Shown here: one piece after another, positions 1 to 5,153 of the stretch
Position numbering within the stretch: the first letter of the stretch is position 1
Layout of the letters: every line of letters begins with the position of its first letter
From: an uncultured Lachnospiraceae bacterium
GTDB lineage: Bacteria > Bacillota > Clostridia > Lachnospirales > Lachnospiraceae
Assembly: GCA_945836355.1 (NCBI GenBank)
Contig: CAMALD010000127.1
Span: 1-5,153 of the forward strand
DNA: 5,153 bases
Reading direction: 5' to 3'
Notes under the pieces: generated by a model
What the model saw: the letters and a program-made list of their open reading frames with translations, nothing else
Databases searched by the model: none
Told to the model about the DNA's origin: nothing
Position numbers and translations under genes: made by a program

Positions 1-1734
1 ATCCTGCTGCACTTCGACGGAAAAATCCAATGCACGCTCCAGCAGCTTTACCGCAAGTATTGTGACTGCGACATACTCCCCGTTTTCATCCCTTTGAATC
101 GTCTTTGCCGGCATTATGCCAAAACGATACCCGGTTGAATCCGAATTGCTGTGATATACCTCCAGAACCGTTGATTTCACTACTCTTGACCCGCTAAGTA
201 CAGTCAGGGTCACGCCATCCGCAAGCTCCTCTCCATTTTTCAGCTTAATCTTAAGCGGATATGCATTGTCCCTTCCGGCAACCGCCTTCTCAAACTTTTC
301 GGTGGAGTTGATTTCTACCATGATATCCTGCCCGTTACGCTCCGCCGAATATCCGAGAGCTGTACCGCCGCAGTTGATAGAAGCTACCTCCGTGTCAATT
401 CCGTCTGCAAGCCGGATAATGAATTTGAGCCCCGCCGGTGTATCGCCCTCCGGTTTGACCAAAGATACTCTTCCCTTTTCATCCAACCGCACCGCGTCGG
501 TTTCCGCACCATCCAACACAATACTGCTCTGCTTCGGATAATCCGATACAGTATGGCAATATGGCAGCGAAGGTACACGCAAGCCATCCTTTTCCGAGTA
601 AACGCTCTTCTTCCGGACATAAATGCAGGAACCTGTGGGAGCTTTACTCTCTGTGAAGATGGTCTTTTCCGAAGTAATCGCCGTCCACGAAGCATCCTTC
701 TTCAGACTTCCTCCGGCAGCGACAATCGTGTATTCATACGGATTTGCCGCAGAAGCCGCCGGTGAGATTACCTGATCATTTTCATCCTTCTTCTCTGCGA
801 GCACCAACTCCAGTGACGAATAGCTAACATAGGAAAATTCTGCATTATCCGGTGCTTTCTCCTGCGCTTTTACCAGAATGGTCTTTTCCGCAGAGGGCAG
901 CTTTTTCGCCGTTGCCGCAGTCCGAATCCGCACAGTCACATCGCGTCCTGCCCTGCTCTCAGTGCCAAAGGCATCCGCGGCGGCTACAGCCAGCAGAAGT
1001 CCGTTTTTGGTACAGGCAGTCCATTTTCCGCTGTCACCGGTGCTGTATTCCAGCTTATCCGTAGTAGCAATTTTAAGTTTGGCTGCATCGTAGGTCAGCT
1101 TCGGTGCCGCCGCCTGTTTCGAAAGCTGCAGCTTTACCTCCCTGCTCGGTCTGCTTCCTGCCTGCAGGATTCCGTTTATCACACTGCCCTTCACCTGCCC
1201 CACCCGGAAGTACAGTGTGATTCCCTTCGCATAGAAGCGTTTCATTACAGCGAGCGTTTCCGTCTGCGCTCCGGTTGCCTTTCCCGCGCTTACCCATGTG
1301 GTAGAATCCGCCTTGCGCCAGTATATAGTGCCCTCTCCGGCATTTGTATACCGGAAACGCTCAGTGATGGCATCAAATGTCACCTTGAAATTGGTTATCT
1401 GCTTCGGCAATACCACCGAAACCGGTGTCCGGGATTTATCCCCCTTCAATGTAAGGGTATAATCCTTTGTCTTACTCACCCAGGAAATATCTAAAATATA
1501 TTCATTATTTGCAAAAGTACCGTATGCACACTCCCAGTTTTTCATTTTGCCATCGGAATAGTACAGCTTCGTATCCTTTGCAGAGGTCACCACAGTCAGG
1601 GTCTCCTTCTCGTAATCAATCTCCTTTACGGTCAGGACTGCATCGGCAGCCTGCGCCTTTTTCTCCGGCAGGAATGCCATAAAGAGTAACAGTACCAGCA
1701 TCCATATTTTATTTTTCATCAGCATCTGTGACAT
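1..1734 (-). CDS. Exported multi-module surface protein, 3' end missing (partial)
   Basis: The frame stays open from the ATG at 1734 to the left edge, giving 578 codons with no stop; the C-terminus lies outside the window. The start is supported by GAGGG a few bases upstream; in-frame ATGs at codons 4 and 6 are alternatives. Residues 1-29 form a signal peptide: lysines at 7 and 9, a hydrophobic core at about 10-22, and an AQA-A cleavage site near residue 29. No lipobox cysteine follows, so the protein is secreted or surface-associated. The mature part looks like degenerate repeated beta modules: an aromatic strand (YY 58-59, YW 138-139, Y230, Y335) followed 8-15 residues later by Trp (67, 147, 238, 350), then strands such as LYFR (174-177), VRIR (268-271) and IYVR (371-374). 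Such layouts resemble Ig/Fn3-like or bacterial surface repeats, but I cannot name a family. Residues 400-578 seem a different region with no recognised motif. No catalytic domain is visible. Function unknown; a cell-wall, adhesion or carbohydrate-binding role is only inference. Its leader carries a terminator-like hairpin. Confidence -1.
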   Translation of the reverse strand, partial: MSQMLMKNKIWMLVLLLFMAFLPEKKAQAADAVLTVKEIDYEKETLTVVTSAKDTKLYYSDGKMKNWECAYGTFANNEYILDISWVSKTKDYTLTLKGDKSRTPVSVVLPKQITNFKVTFDAITERFRYTNAGEGTIYWRKADSTTWVSAGKATGAQTETLAVMKRFYAKGITLYFRVGQVKGSVINGILQAGSRPSREVKLQLSKQAAAPKLTYDAAKLKIATTDKLEYSTGDSGKWTACTKNGLLLAVAAADAFGTESRAGRDVTVRIRTAATAKKLPSAEKTILVKAQEKAPDNAEFSYVSYSSLELVLAEKKDENDQVISPAASAANPYEYTIVAAGGSLKKDASWTAITSEKTIFTESKAPTGSCIYVRKKSVYSEKDGLRVPSLPYCHTVSDYPKQSSIVLDGAETDAVRLDEKGRVSLVKPEGDTPAGLKFIIRLADGIDTEVASINCGGTALGYSAERNGQDIMVEINSTEKFEKAVAGRDNAYPLKIKLKNGEELADGVTLTVLSGSRVVKSTVLEVYHSNSDSTGYRFGIMPAKTIQRDENGEYVAVTILAVKLLERALDFSVEVQQD

Positions 1735-1745
1735 ATTTCCCTCAT
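1732..1745 (-). promoter_or_regulatory. Start codon and ribosome binding site of the exported protein
   Basis: On the minus strand GAGGG lies a few bases before the ATG at 1734, a usual Shine-Dalgarno distance. The two other in-frame ATGs (1725, 1719) sit too far from it, which is why 1734 is preferred. Confidence -1.
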
Positions 1746-1867
1746 TTCTAAAAACAATCCTGCCCTTCGGCAAGGACCGCTATTTCCTGTTCAGGCCTTT
1801 GCAAAAAGGCAGGTATCATCTCCTGCGATATATATCGTCACAACATATTCTTTTATTAACGCCTGCT
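1735..1867 (-). promoter_or_regulatory. 133-bp structured leader with competing hairpins
   Basis: This is the gap between the DUF4015 gene and the exported-protein gene. In minus-strand order it holds the palindrome CGATATATATCG (1826-1837); hairpin A, GCAGG with CCTGC (1822-1826 with 1809-1813); hairpin B, GCCTTT-TTGC-AAAGGC (1805-1810 with 1795-1800); and the terminator-like hairpin C (1758-1776). CCTGCC at 1808-1813 can alternatively pair with GGCAGG at 1759-1764, which is the 3' arm of hairpin C, so A, B and C compete with one antiterminator-like pairing. No known riboswitch consensus was recognised. No convincing promoter was found here; an AT-rich stretch at 1826-1860 is the only candidate. 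The pairings are visible; their regulatory meaning is inference. Confidence -1.
1750..1776 (-). terminator. Terminator-like hairpin in the leader (possible attenuator)
   Basis: Read on the minus strand, TCCT(T)GCC pairs with GGCAGGA across a GAAG loop: seven base pairs with one bulged T. It is followed at once by TTGTTTTTA, a U-rich tract. This fits a Rho-independent terminator of moderate strength. It could simply end the transcript of the upstream DUF4015 gene. However, the T-tract ends about 16 nt before the next ATG, leaving no room for a separate promoter, so the downstream gene must be transcribed through it. That makes a regulated (attenuator) role plausible. Confidence -1.
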
Positions 1868-3319
1868 CTATTTTTTCCACGGCGAATCGATATACTGACC
1901 CGAATTCGGCATCTTCGTCGGCTCCTTTACCTCCGGGGTCGGCGTCGGTGTCGGCGTCGGGCGGTGCGCAAACTCATAATCCGCCTCTTCCTCCGTCATC
2001 ATCGCGCTGATTGTATAATTTACAGCTGCATTCCACAGCATCCACTGCGTCTGTCCGCTGTCATACGTCGCATTGATCTGTGCGCGGATTTCCTCCGGCC
2101 CGTATCGCATATAATGCTTAAGGTAGGAGGCAGTGAAATCCTGCAGCCACGGGCGTACCGTAGCTCTGTGCTTATACTCCGGAATCTTTGCCAGCACCTT
2201 GTTGGAATCCGATAAGGCCATACTCACAATCTTGTACGGCTCCAGATCCGGGTAATCAATTCCCGCATAGCCATAGCTATAGTGCGACGGGTAAATCATC
2301 GGGCAGATGTAATCCAGATACTGGCATAGCGCCATGTAATCCTGACCGACAATGCGCTGGTCCACCGTACTGCGGATAACCGTACCAAACAAATCCGCAG
2401 ACACGTAAATGCCCATCGGCCGGATCTGCTCACACAGGTACTTCACTGCAGCGGTGATGGCATCAATCTTCGTGACATTTTCGTCGTCACAGTAGACCAG
2501 CTCGGACACCTTGCCCTCAGTCGGGAAACGCACATAGTCGAAATTAATCTCATCAAAGCCAATATCCGCAATGTTCTGCGCAATCTCCACATAGTAATCC
2601 AAAACCGTCTGATTCATCGGATTCAGCCAGCCCAGCCTGCTGTTGTCCTTATATACGGTGCCATCCTTCAGATGCAGTCCCAGCTCCGGCACCGTGCGTA
2701 CCAGAAGCGGGTCCTTAAAGGCAACCACCCGGGCTATCATATAGATATTGTGCTCCTTGCAGGTCTTCATGAATTTCTCCATGTTCGGGATAAAGGAGCG
2801 CGCCGTACCGAATTCATCAATCAGCTTACCCGACATCATGTAGGTAAGTCTTCCGTCATCATCCTTGACATCGATAACAATGGTGTTGAGCTCGGTAGAG
2901 TCAATCCATTCCAGAATCGTATCCAACTTGTTATTGACCGCATCCGAGGTGACATAAATGCCCTTGACATTGGTCGGCACCCGGGTATCCACAAAGTCCG
3001 CCATCCAGATTTCATCCTCCGGTACCGGCGTAGCTGACACCGGCTGGGTCGGCTGTGTCCAAAGTCCATACGGTCCCCGCATATCCGGATCTCTATTTTC
3101 ATCTGCTACCGGGGAAAGCATCGGTGTAACAGTAATCGTGCCCTCCGGATTTTCCTCCGGCTTCTCATTTTGCAGTTCCTTCCAATACCGTATTCCAAAT
3201 ATCCCCATGCCGGCGAGCAGAAGCAAAAAAAGCAGTATCACAACTGCTTCCTTTGCGCCTTTACGGCTACGGCGGTATCTTACTTTTGTAAAATCAGGAC
3301 CCTGTCGTCTTTTTCTCAT
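1868..3319 (-). CDS. Membrane-anchored DUF4015 putative glycoside hydrolase-like protein
   Basis: 483 residues. The start at 3319 is supported by GGAG seven bases upstream. Residues 1-23 are strongly basic, 24-44 form a single hydrophobic helix, and 45-104 are a Pro/Thr-rich linker, so the catalytic-like part is outside the membrane, tethered by the N-terminus (positive-inside rule). Residues about 105-440 match what I know of the DUF4015 family (PF13200, putative glycoside hydrolase TIM barrel): KGIYVTSDA (119-127), VIDVKDDDGRLTY (148-160), ARVVAFKDPLL (196-206), the hallmark GFDEINFDYVRFP (254-266), SADLFGT (307-313), CPMIYPSHY (339-347), RPWLQDF (389-395) and QWMLWNA (425-431). Asp/Glu residues of the FDEINFDYVRFP strand are the best candidates for active-site acids, by analogy only. 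The C-terminus has a TPTPTPTP run (454-462) and a short polar tail. No substrate is known for the family; a role on cell-wall or surface polysaccharide is inference. It lies 48 bp after the SEC-C gene with no terminator between, so they are probably co-transcribed. Confidence -1.
   Translation of the reverse strand: MRKRRQGPDFTKVRYRRSRKGAKEAVVILLFLLLLAGMGIFGIRYWKELQNEKPEENPEGTITVTPMLSPVADENRDPDMRGPYGLWTQPTQPVSATPVPEDEIWMADFVDTRVPTNVKGIYVTSDAVNNKLDTILEWIDSTELNTIVIDVKDDDGRLTYMMSGKLIDEFGTARSFIPNMEKFMKTCKEHNIYMIARVVAFKDPLLVRTVPELGLHLKDGTVYKDNSRLGWLNPMNQTVLDYYVEIAQNIADIGFDEINFDYVRFPTEGKVSELVYCDDENVTKIDAITAAVKYLCEQIRPMGIYVSADLFGTVIRSTVDQRIVGQDYMALCQYLDYICPMIYPSHYSYGYAGIDYPDLEPYKIVSMALSDSNKVLAKIPEYKHRATVRPWLQDFTASYLKHYMRYGPEEIRAQINATYDSGQTQWMLWNAAVNYTISAMMTEEEADYEFAHRPTPTPTPTPEVKEPTKMPNSGQYIDSPWKK
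1934..1960 (-). repeat. Short ACNCC-type repeat encoding a Thr-Pro run
   Basis: Inside the DUF4015 gene, residues 454-462 are alternating Pro and Thr encoded by a 6-bp period GC-rich repeat (plus strand GGCGTC/GGTGTC). Such runs form stiff extended linkers on extracellular proteins and can change length by slippage. Here it links the barrel to a tail of about 20 residues that contains no recognisable domain. Confidence -1.
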
Positions 3320-3330
3320 ATTGTTTCTCC
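3317..3330 (-). promoter_or_regulatory. Ribosome binding site of the DUF4015 gene
   Basis: On the minus strand GGAG is followed by AAACAAT and then ATG at 3319. The 7-nt spacing is standard and fixes the start just before the basic N-terminal segment. Confidence -1.
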
Positions 3331-3367
3331 ATACGGCATGCCAAGCCTGCCCGGCTACATTACATTA

Positions 3368-3874
3368 TTACGCATTTTTTCCGCAACAGAACTTGTATTT
3401 CTTTCCGCTCCCGCAAGGGCACGGCTCATTTCTGCCGACTTTCTTCCCCTTGACAATCGTGCCGGACTTTCTCTGCTGCAGATACAATTCCTTTCTGCGT
3501 TCTGCCGGAATCAGATTGTCCCATGCCGGAAGATTGTACAACCATTCTGCCTCTGCACCGACCATGTTGTAGTACAGCTTTTCCTTATCAAAGCCGAGAT
3601 TAACCTCCGTGTCCTCTGTCATCTCCTCAATCGGATTTTCCTTTACCAGACTCTCGTTGATACCGTCCAGAAAGCCGGTCATAATCTTGATGGAAGTGTT
3701 ATATTTCTCAGCAAGCTCCTTCACGGTACCGGTAACCACCTCGTCAGGATTTGCAAGAAGCTGCTCATAGATTCCCTTCTCAACTGCAAAATAATTGCCC
3801 CAGTAAAGCTGCCCTTCCTTCTTGTTCATGTCCAGGGCGTATGCCTCTTCTCTCCATTCGGTTAATAAACTCAT
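3368..3874 (-). CDS. SEC-C motif protein
   Basis: 168 residues from ATG 3874. This start is chosen because a perfect GGAGG lies 5 nt upstream; the frame extends 16 codons further (ATG at 3922), but that ATG would lie inside the candidate promoter zone and has no such site. The last 21 residues are a complete SEC-C motif: [18 protein letters not shown], with Cys 152, 154, 163 and 164 as the expected zinc ligands. This is the same module found at the C-terminus of SecA, where it binds zinc and SecB or the ribosome; in stand-alone proteins it is thought to be a zinc-dependent interaction tail. Residues 1-147 are acidic and probably helical, have no signal peptide or membrane segment, and match no domain I can name. 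The product is therefore a cytoplasmic protein of unknown role, probably an adaptor. It is the first gene of the group leading to the DUF4015 and exported proteins. The motif call is firm, the function is not known. Confidence -1.
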   Translation of the reverse strand: MSLLTEWREEAYALDMNKKEGQLYWGNYFAVEKGIYEQLLANPDEVVTGTVKELAEKYNTSIKIMTGFLDGINESLVKENPIEEMTEDTEVNLGFDKEKLYYNMVGAEAEWLYNLPAWDNLIPAERRKELYLQQRKSGTIVKGKKVGRNEPCPCGSGKKYKFCCGKNA

Positions 3875-3884
3875 CTCATCCTCC
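3872..3884 (-). promoter_or_regulatory. Strong ribosome binding site deciding the SEC-C gene start
   Basis: Minus-strand GGAGG (3880-3884) lies 5 nt before ATG at 3874. It is the best Shine-Dalgarno in the window and argues against the longer reading from ATG 3922. Confidence -1.
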
Positions 3885-3915
3885 ATTCTGCCCGGCCGTA
3901 CAAATTTTATCCGGC

Positions 3916-3943
3916 TGCACATTTTTTAATATTTTGTTATAAT
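3916..3943 (+). promoter_or_regulatory. Candidate extended -10 promoter pointing right
   Basis: Plus strand: TGCACA (3916-3921, four of six matches to TTGACA), a 16-nt spacer, and TATAAT (3938-3943) preceded by TG one base upstream, giving the extended form TGTTATAAT. A transcript would start near 3950 and run to the terminator at 4072-4102. A second TATAAT sits at 3950-3955 without a matching -35. No protein gene follows on this strand. Confidence -1.
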
Positions 3944-3963
3944 CGCATGTATAATCCCCAAAA
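3936..3963 (-). promoter_or_regulatory. Candidate sigma-A promoter for the SEC-C gene
   Basis: Minus strand: TTTTGG (3958-3963) as a weak -35, a 16-nt spacer, and TATAAC (3936-3941) as -10. Transcription would start about 55 nt before the SEC-C ATG. The -10 is good and the -35 poor, so this is only a candidate. It shares its AT core with a plus-strand -10 on the opposite strand. Confidence -1.
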
Positions 3964-3980
3964 TGCCGGTTATACTATGA

Positions 3981-4036
3981 GTGTCCACAAAAAGTGGAAT
4001 TCATTTTCCGGAATTCCCCCTCCGGAAAATGTACAC
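3981..4036. repeat. Nested inverted-repeat block, possible mobile-element remnant
   Basis: The outer GTGT (3981-3984) mirrors ACAC (4033-4036). Inside are TCCAC/GTGGA (3984-3988, 3994-3998) and the perfect 11-bp pair CATTTTCCGGA (4002-4012) / TCCGGAAAATG (4021-4031) with an 8-base spacer; GGAATTC occurs twice (3996-4002 and 4010-4016). No transposase fragment is present on either strand. The nested form resembles the multiple terminal repeats of some insertion sequences or a MITE-like dispersed element, but it could equally be the body of a structured RNA. Confidence -1.
4002..4031. repeat. Perfect 11-bp inverted repeat
   Basis: CATTTTCCGGA and TCCGGAAAATG flank ATTCCCCC. On the minus strand it is followed by AATTCCACTTTTT, so it could act as a weak terminator for the rarA-membrane protein transcript, though the T-tract starts about 8 nt after the stem and is therefore poorly placed. 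Confidence -1.
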
Positions 4037-4071
4037 CAAAGATAAGAAAAATACTTATCCTCCCCTTTTTT

Positions 4072-4102
4072 AGGGCTGTCACCGATGTGACAGCTCTTTT
4101 TT
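4072..4102 (+). terminator. Rho-independent terminator on the plus strand
   Basis: AGGGCTGTCAC (4072-4082) pairs with GTGACAGCTCT (4087-4097) over a CGAT loop: an 11-bp stem with one G-U pair, followed by a run of T to 4102. On the minus strand the stem is followed by A residues, so it does not work in the direction of the neighbouring genes. No plus-strand protein gene is seen upstream of it. Confidence -1.
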
Positions 4103-4126
4103 ATTATAGTTGATTCCGGATTTTTG

Positions 4127-4396
4127 TCAAGTTTCGGTATGCTTTTTCTGCTCCCTGCGCGCCTTGTGAAGCTCATGCAGAGTGGTATCCCCCTCACTTC
4201 TCTTTGTCATATGCGCAAACAGCCTTGTCAAAATATACAGAAAAATCGGCACAAACACCGTACTTGCCAGGCATCCCATAAATAAGCCCATCGAGTACGG
4301 GCTTGCCGTCACTGCAGCAATAACCGTCACCACATACAGACCAAGCAGCAGCACAATACATACCCAGGCTATGATTCTCATTCCTTTTTGTTTCAT
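4127..4396 (-). CDS. Small two-helix membrane protein, hypothetical
   Basis: 89 residues from ATG 4396, which follows AAAGGA about 10 nt upstream and gives a normal short lysine-rich start (MKQKG). An in-frame ATG at 4423, directly after the rarA stop codon, would add nine charged residues (MDFRKEKKH) and cannot be excluded. Residues 8-29 and 36-57 are hydrophobic helices joined by a short TASPYS turn; residues 58-89 are a charged, Lys/Arg/Glu-rich tail. With the basic start and basic tail both expected in the cytoplasm, the protein is a helical hairpin in the membrane. There is no signal peptidase site, no cysteine pair, and no motif I recognise. It follows rarA so closely that the two are co-transcribed and possibly translationally coupled, but a shared function does not follow from this. 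No convincing minus-strand terminator comes after it. Confidence -1.
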   Translation of the reverse strand: MKQKGMRIIAWVCIVLLLGLYVVTVIAAVTASPYSMGLFMGCLASTVFVPIFLYILTRLFAHMTKRSEGDTTLHELHKARREQKKHTET

Positions 4397-4423
4397 ATGC
4401 TTTTTTTCCTTTCTGAAATCCAT

Positions 4424-5153
4424 TTATTCTTTTCCGATTTTCTTAAAATACTCCTGTATCTGCTTTTCGTATCCGTTGTCCGAGAGCACGTAAAATTTCC
4501 GGTCTTTATAGGCATCCGGCAGATACTGCTGCTGTACATAGTGGTTTTCGTAATCATGTGCATATTTGTAGCCGATACCGTGTGCCAGCTTTGCCGCACC
4601 GCCGTAGTGTGCATCCTGAAGATGTCCCGGTATCGGCGGGGTCTTGTCCTGCTCCACTGCCTTCATCGCTTCTGAAATTGCACAGACCGCCGAATTGCTC
4701 TTCGGTGCACATGCCACATATGCTGCCGCCTGCGCCAGAATAATCTGTGCCTCCGGCATTCCGATTCTCTCCACTGCCTGTGCTGCCGCGGTTGCCACCA
4801 CCAGCGCATTCGGGTCGGCATTCGACACGTCCTCTGCAGCACAAATCATAATGCGTCTGGCGATAAATGCCACATCTTCACCGGCATACAGCATGCGTGC
4901 CAGATAATAGACCGCCGCATCCGGGTCGGAGCCGCGCATGCTCTTGATAAAGGCAGAGATTGTGTCGTAATGGTTATCCCCTTTTTTATCATACTTCAAG
5001 GTGCGCTTCTGTATACACTCCGAAGCTACCGGAAGAGTAATATGGATTTTTCCGTCCCCGGACTGCTCCGTAGTCAGCACGCCAAGCTCCAGCGCATTCA
5101 GCGCCGAGCGCGCATCCCCGTTACAGACATCCGCGAGGAAATCTGCCGCCTCC
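4424..5153 (-). CDS. rarA: Replication-associated recombination protein A, C-terminal part (partial)
   Basis: 242 residues are visible, read from codon 5150-5152 to TAA at 4424-4426; the N-terminal part with Walker A and B lies beyond the right edge. RarA/MgsA is a cytoplasmic AAA+ ATPase of the clamp-loader clade (Mgs1/WRNIP1 relatives) that acts at stalled replication forks and binds SSB and DNA ends; the usual length is about 420-450, so a little over half is present. In visible numbering, GDARSALNALE (12-22) is the sensor 2 helix with Arg 15; DKKGDNHYDTISAFIKSMRG (55-74) and the following SDPDAA are the family signature; EDVAFIARR, then LAQAAAYVACAPKSN (139-153), and the C-terminal PPIPGHLQDAHYGG (172-185) and YKYAHDYENHYVQQQYLP segments match the tetramerisation domain (MgsA C-terminal, PF12002). 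Nothing suggests damage. The reading continues upstream of 5080, where a GTG is an internal valine and not a start. Confidence in the family is very high. Confidence -1.
   Translation of the reverse strand, partial: EAADFLADVCNGDARSALNALELGVLTTEQSGDGKIHITLPVASECIQKRTLKYDKKGDNHYDTISAFIKSMRGSDPDAAVYYLARMLYAGEDVAFIARRIMICAAEDVSNADPNALVVATAAAQAVERIGMPEAQIILAQAAAYVACAPKSNSAVCAISEAMKAVEQDKTPPIPGHLQDAHYGGAAKLAHGIGYKYAHDYENHYVQQQYLPDAYKDRKFYVLSDNGYEKQIQEYFKKIGKE

Larger units (their letters stand above)
3950..4102 (+). ncRNA. Possible small structured RNA (about 150 nt)
   Basis: Bounded on the left by the candidate extended -10 promoter and on the right by a strong plus-strand terminator. Between them lie three hairpins: TCCAC-aaaaa-GTGGA (3984-3998), an 11-bp stem (4002-4012 with 4021-4031) and GATAAG/CTTATC (4041-4059). 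The only plus-strand reading frame of note is 22 codons (3977-4045) without a ribosome binding site. I do not recognise an RNA family. The alternative is that this is a mobile-element end and the terminator is a relic. Existence of a transcript is inference from promoter and terminator alone. Confidence -1.

Noticed and set aside
1750..1840. c-di-GMP-I riboswitch in the exported-protein leader
   Set aside because: There is some likeness (GCAAAGGCC and TAGCGGTCCTTGCCG), but the first conserved half with GGCAAACC and the GAAA-capped stem is missing, so the class cannot be claimed.
3320..3367. Terminator or promoter between the SEC-C and DUF4015 genes
   Set aside because: Only a short GGCATGCC palindrome is present, with no T-tract, and there is no -35/-10 pair; the gap is best read as an intra-operon spacer.
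2958..3865. Long plus-strand reading frames (204 and 231 codons) opposite the DUF4015 and SEC-C genes
   Set aside because: They lie antisense to two well-supported genes, have no ribosome binding site, and read as Pro/Ser/Leu/Cys-rich composition typical of a complementary-strand frame.
3977..4045. 22-codon plus-strand frame in the inverted-repeat block
   Set aside because: No Shine-Dalgarno sequence precedes it, and its codons simply follow the inverted repeats, so it has no independent support as a peptide gene.
4072..4102. Terminator for the rarA-membrane protein transcript
   Set aside because: On the minus strand the stem is followed by A residues and not T, so it has the wrong polarity for the leftward genes.
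3970..4197. 75-codon minus-strand frame across the middle gap
   Set aside because: It overlaps the end of the small membrane protein gene in another frame and then runs through the hairpins and terminator; no ribosome binding site or recognisable protein features.
1..5153. CRISPR array, tRNA, rRNA, toxin-antitoxin or phage-defence genes
   Set aside because: No spaced direct repeats, no cloverleaf-like or rRNA sequence and no such protein signatures were seen on either strand.

Overview
The window looks like a stretch of a Clostridia chromosome, most likely Lachnospiraceae. The reasons are moderate GC, GGAGG-type ribosome binding sites, lysine/glutamate-rich low-GC Firmicute proteins, and a mix of family types (RarA, a DUF4015-type glycoside-hydrolase-like protein, a SEC-C protein, a large exported modular protein) that is common in that family. 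The family-level call is inference; no rRNA or other marker is present. All five protein genes lie on the minus strand, so the window is best read from its right end to its left end.

Right part (about 4127-5153): the C-terminal half of rarA (AAA+ ATPase of replication-fork maintenance, running off the right edge), followed directly by a small two-helix membrane protein gene. The rarA stop codon abuts an in-frame ATG of the small gene, so the two are almost certainly one transcript.

Middle gap (3875-4126): a structured non-coding block. It has an AT-rich candidate promoter readable in both directions near 3936-3943, a nest of inverted repeats (3981-4059), and a strong hairpin plus T-tract terminator (4072-4102) that points along the plus strand although no plus-strand protein gene precedes it. 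A plus-strand RNA of about 150 nt, or the decayed end of a mobile element, are the two readings offered.

Left part (1-3874): a SEC-C zinc-binding-motif protein gene, then 48 bp later a membrane-anchored DUF4015 (PF13200) putative glycoside-hydrolase-like protein with a Thr-Pro-repeat tail, then 133 bp later a large exported protein with repeated beta-type modules that runs off the left edge. The 133-bp leader of the last gene holds a terminator-like hairpin ending only about 16 nt before the start codon, with competing upstream pairings. This suggests a transcription attenuator of unknown trigger. The two downstream products both act outside the cytoplasmic membrane, so this part reads as a cell-envelope gene group preceded by a small cytoplasmic SEC-C protein. 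No clearly new multi-gene system is visible; the points most worth checking are the attenuator-like leader and the orphan plus-strand transcription unit.
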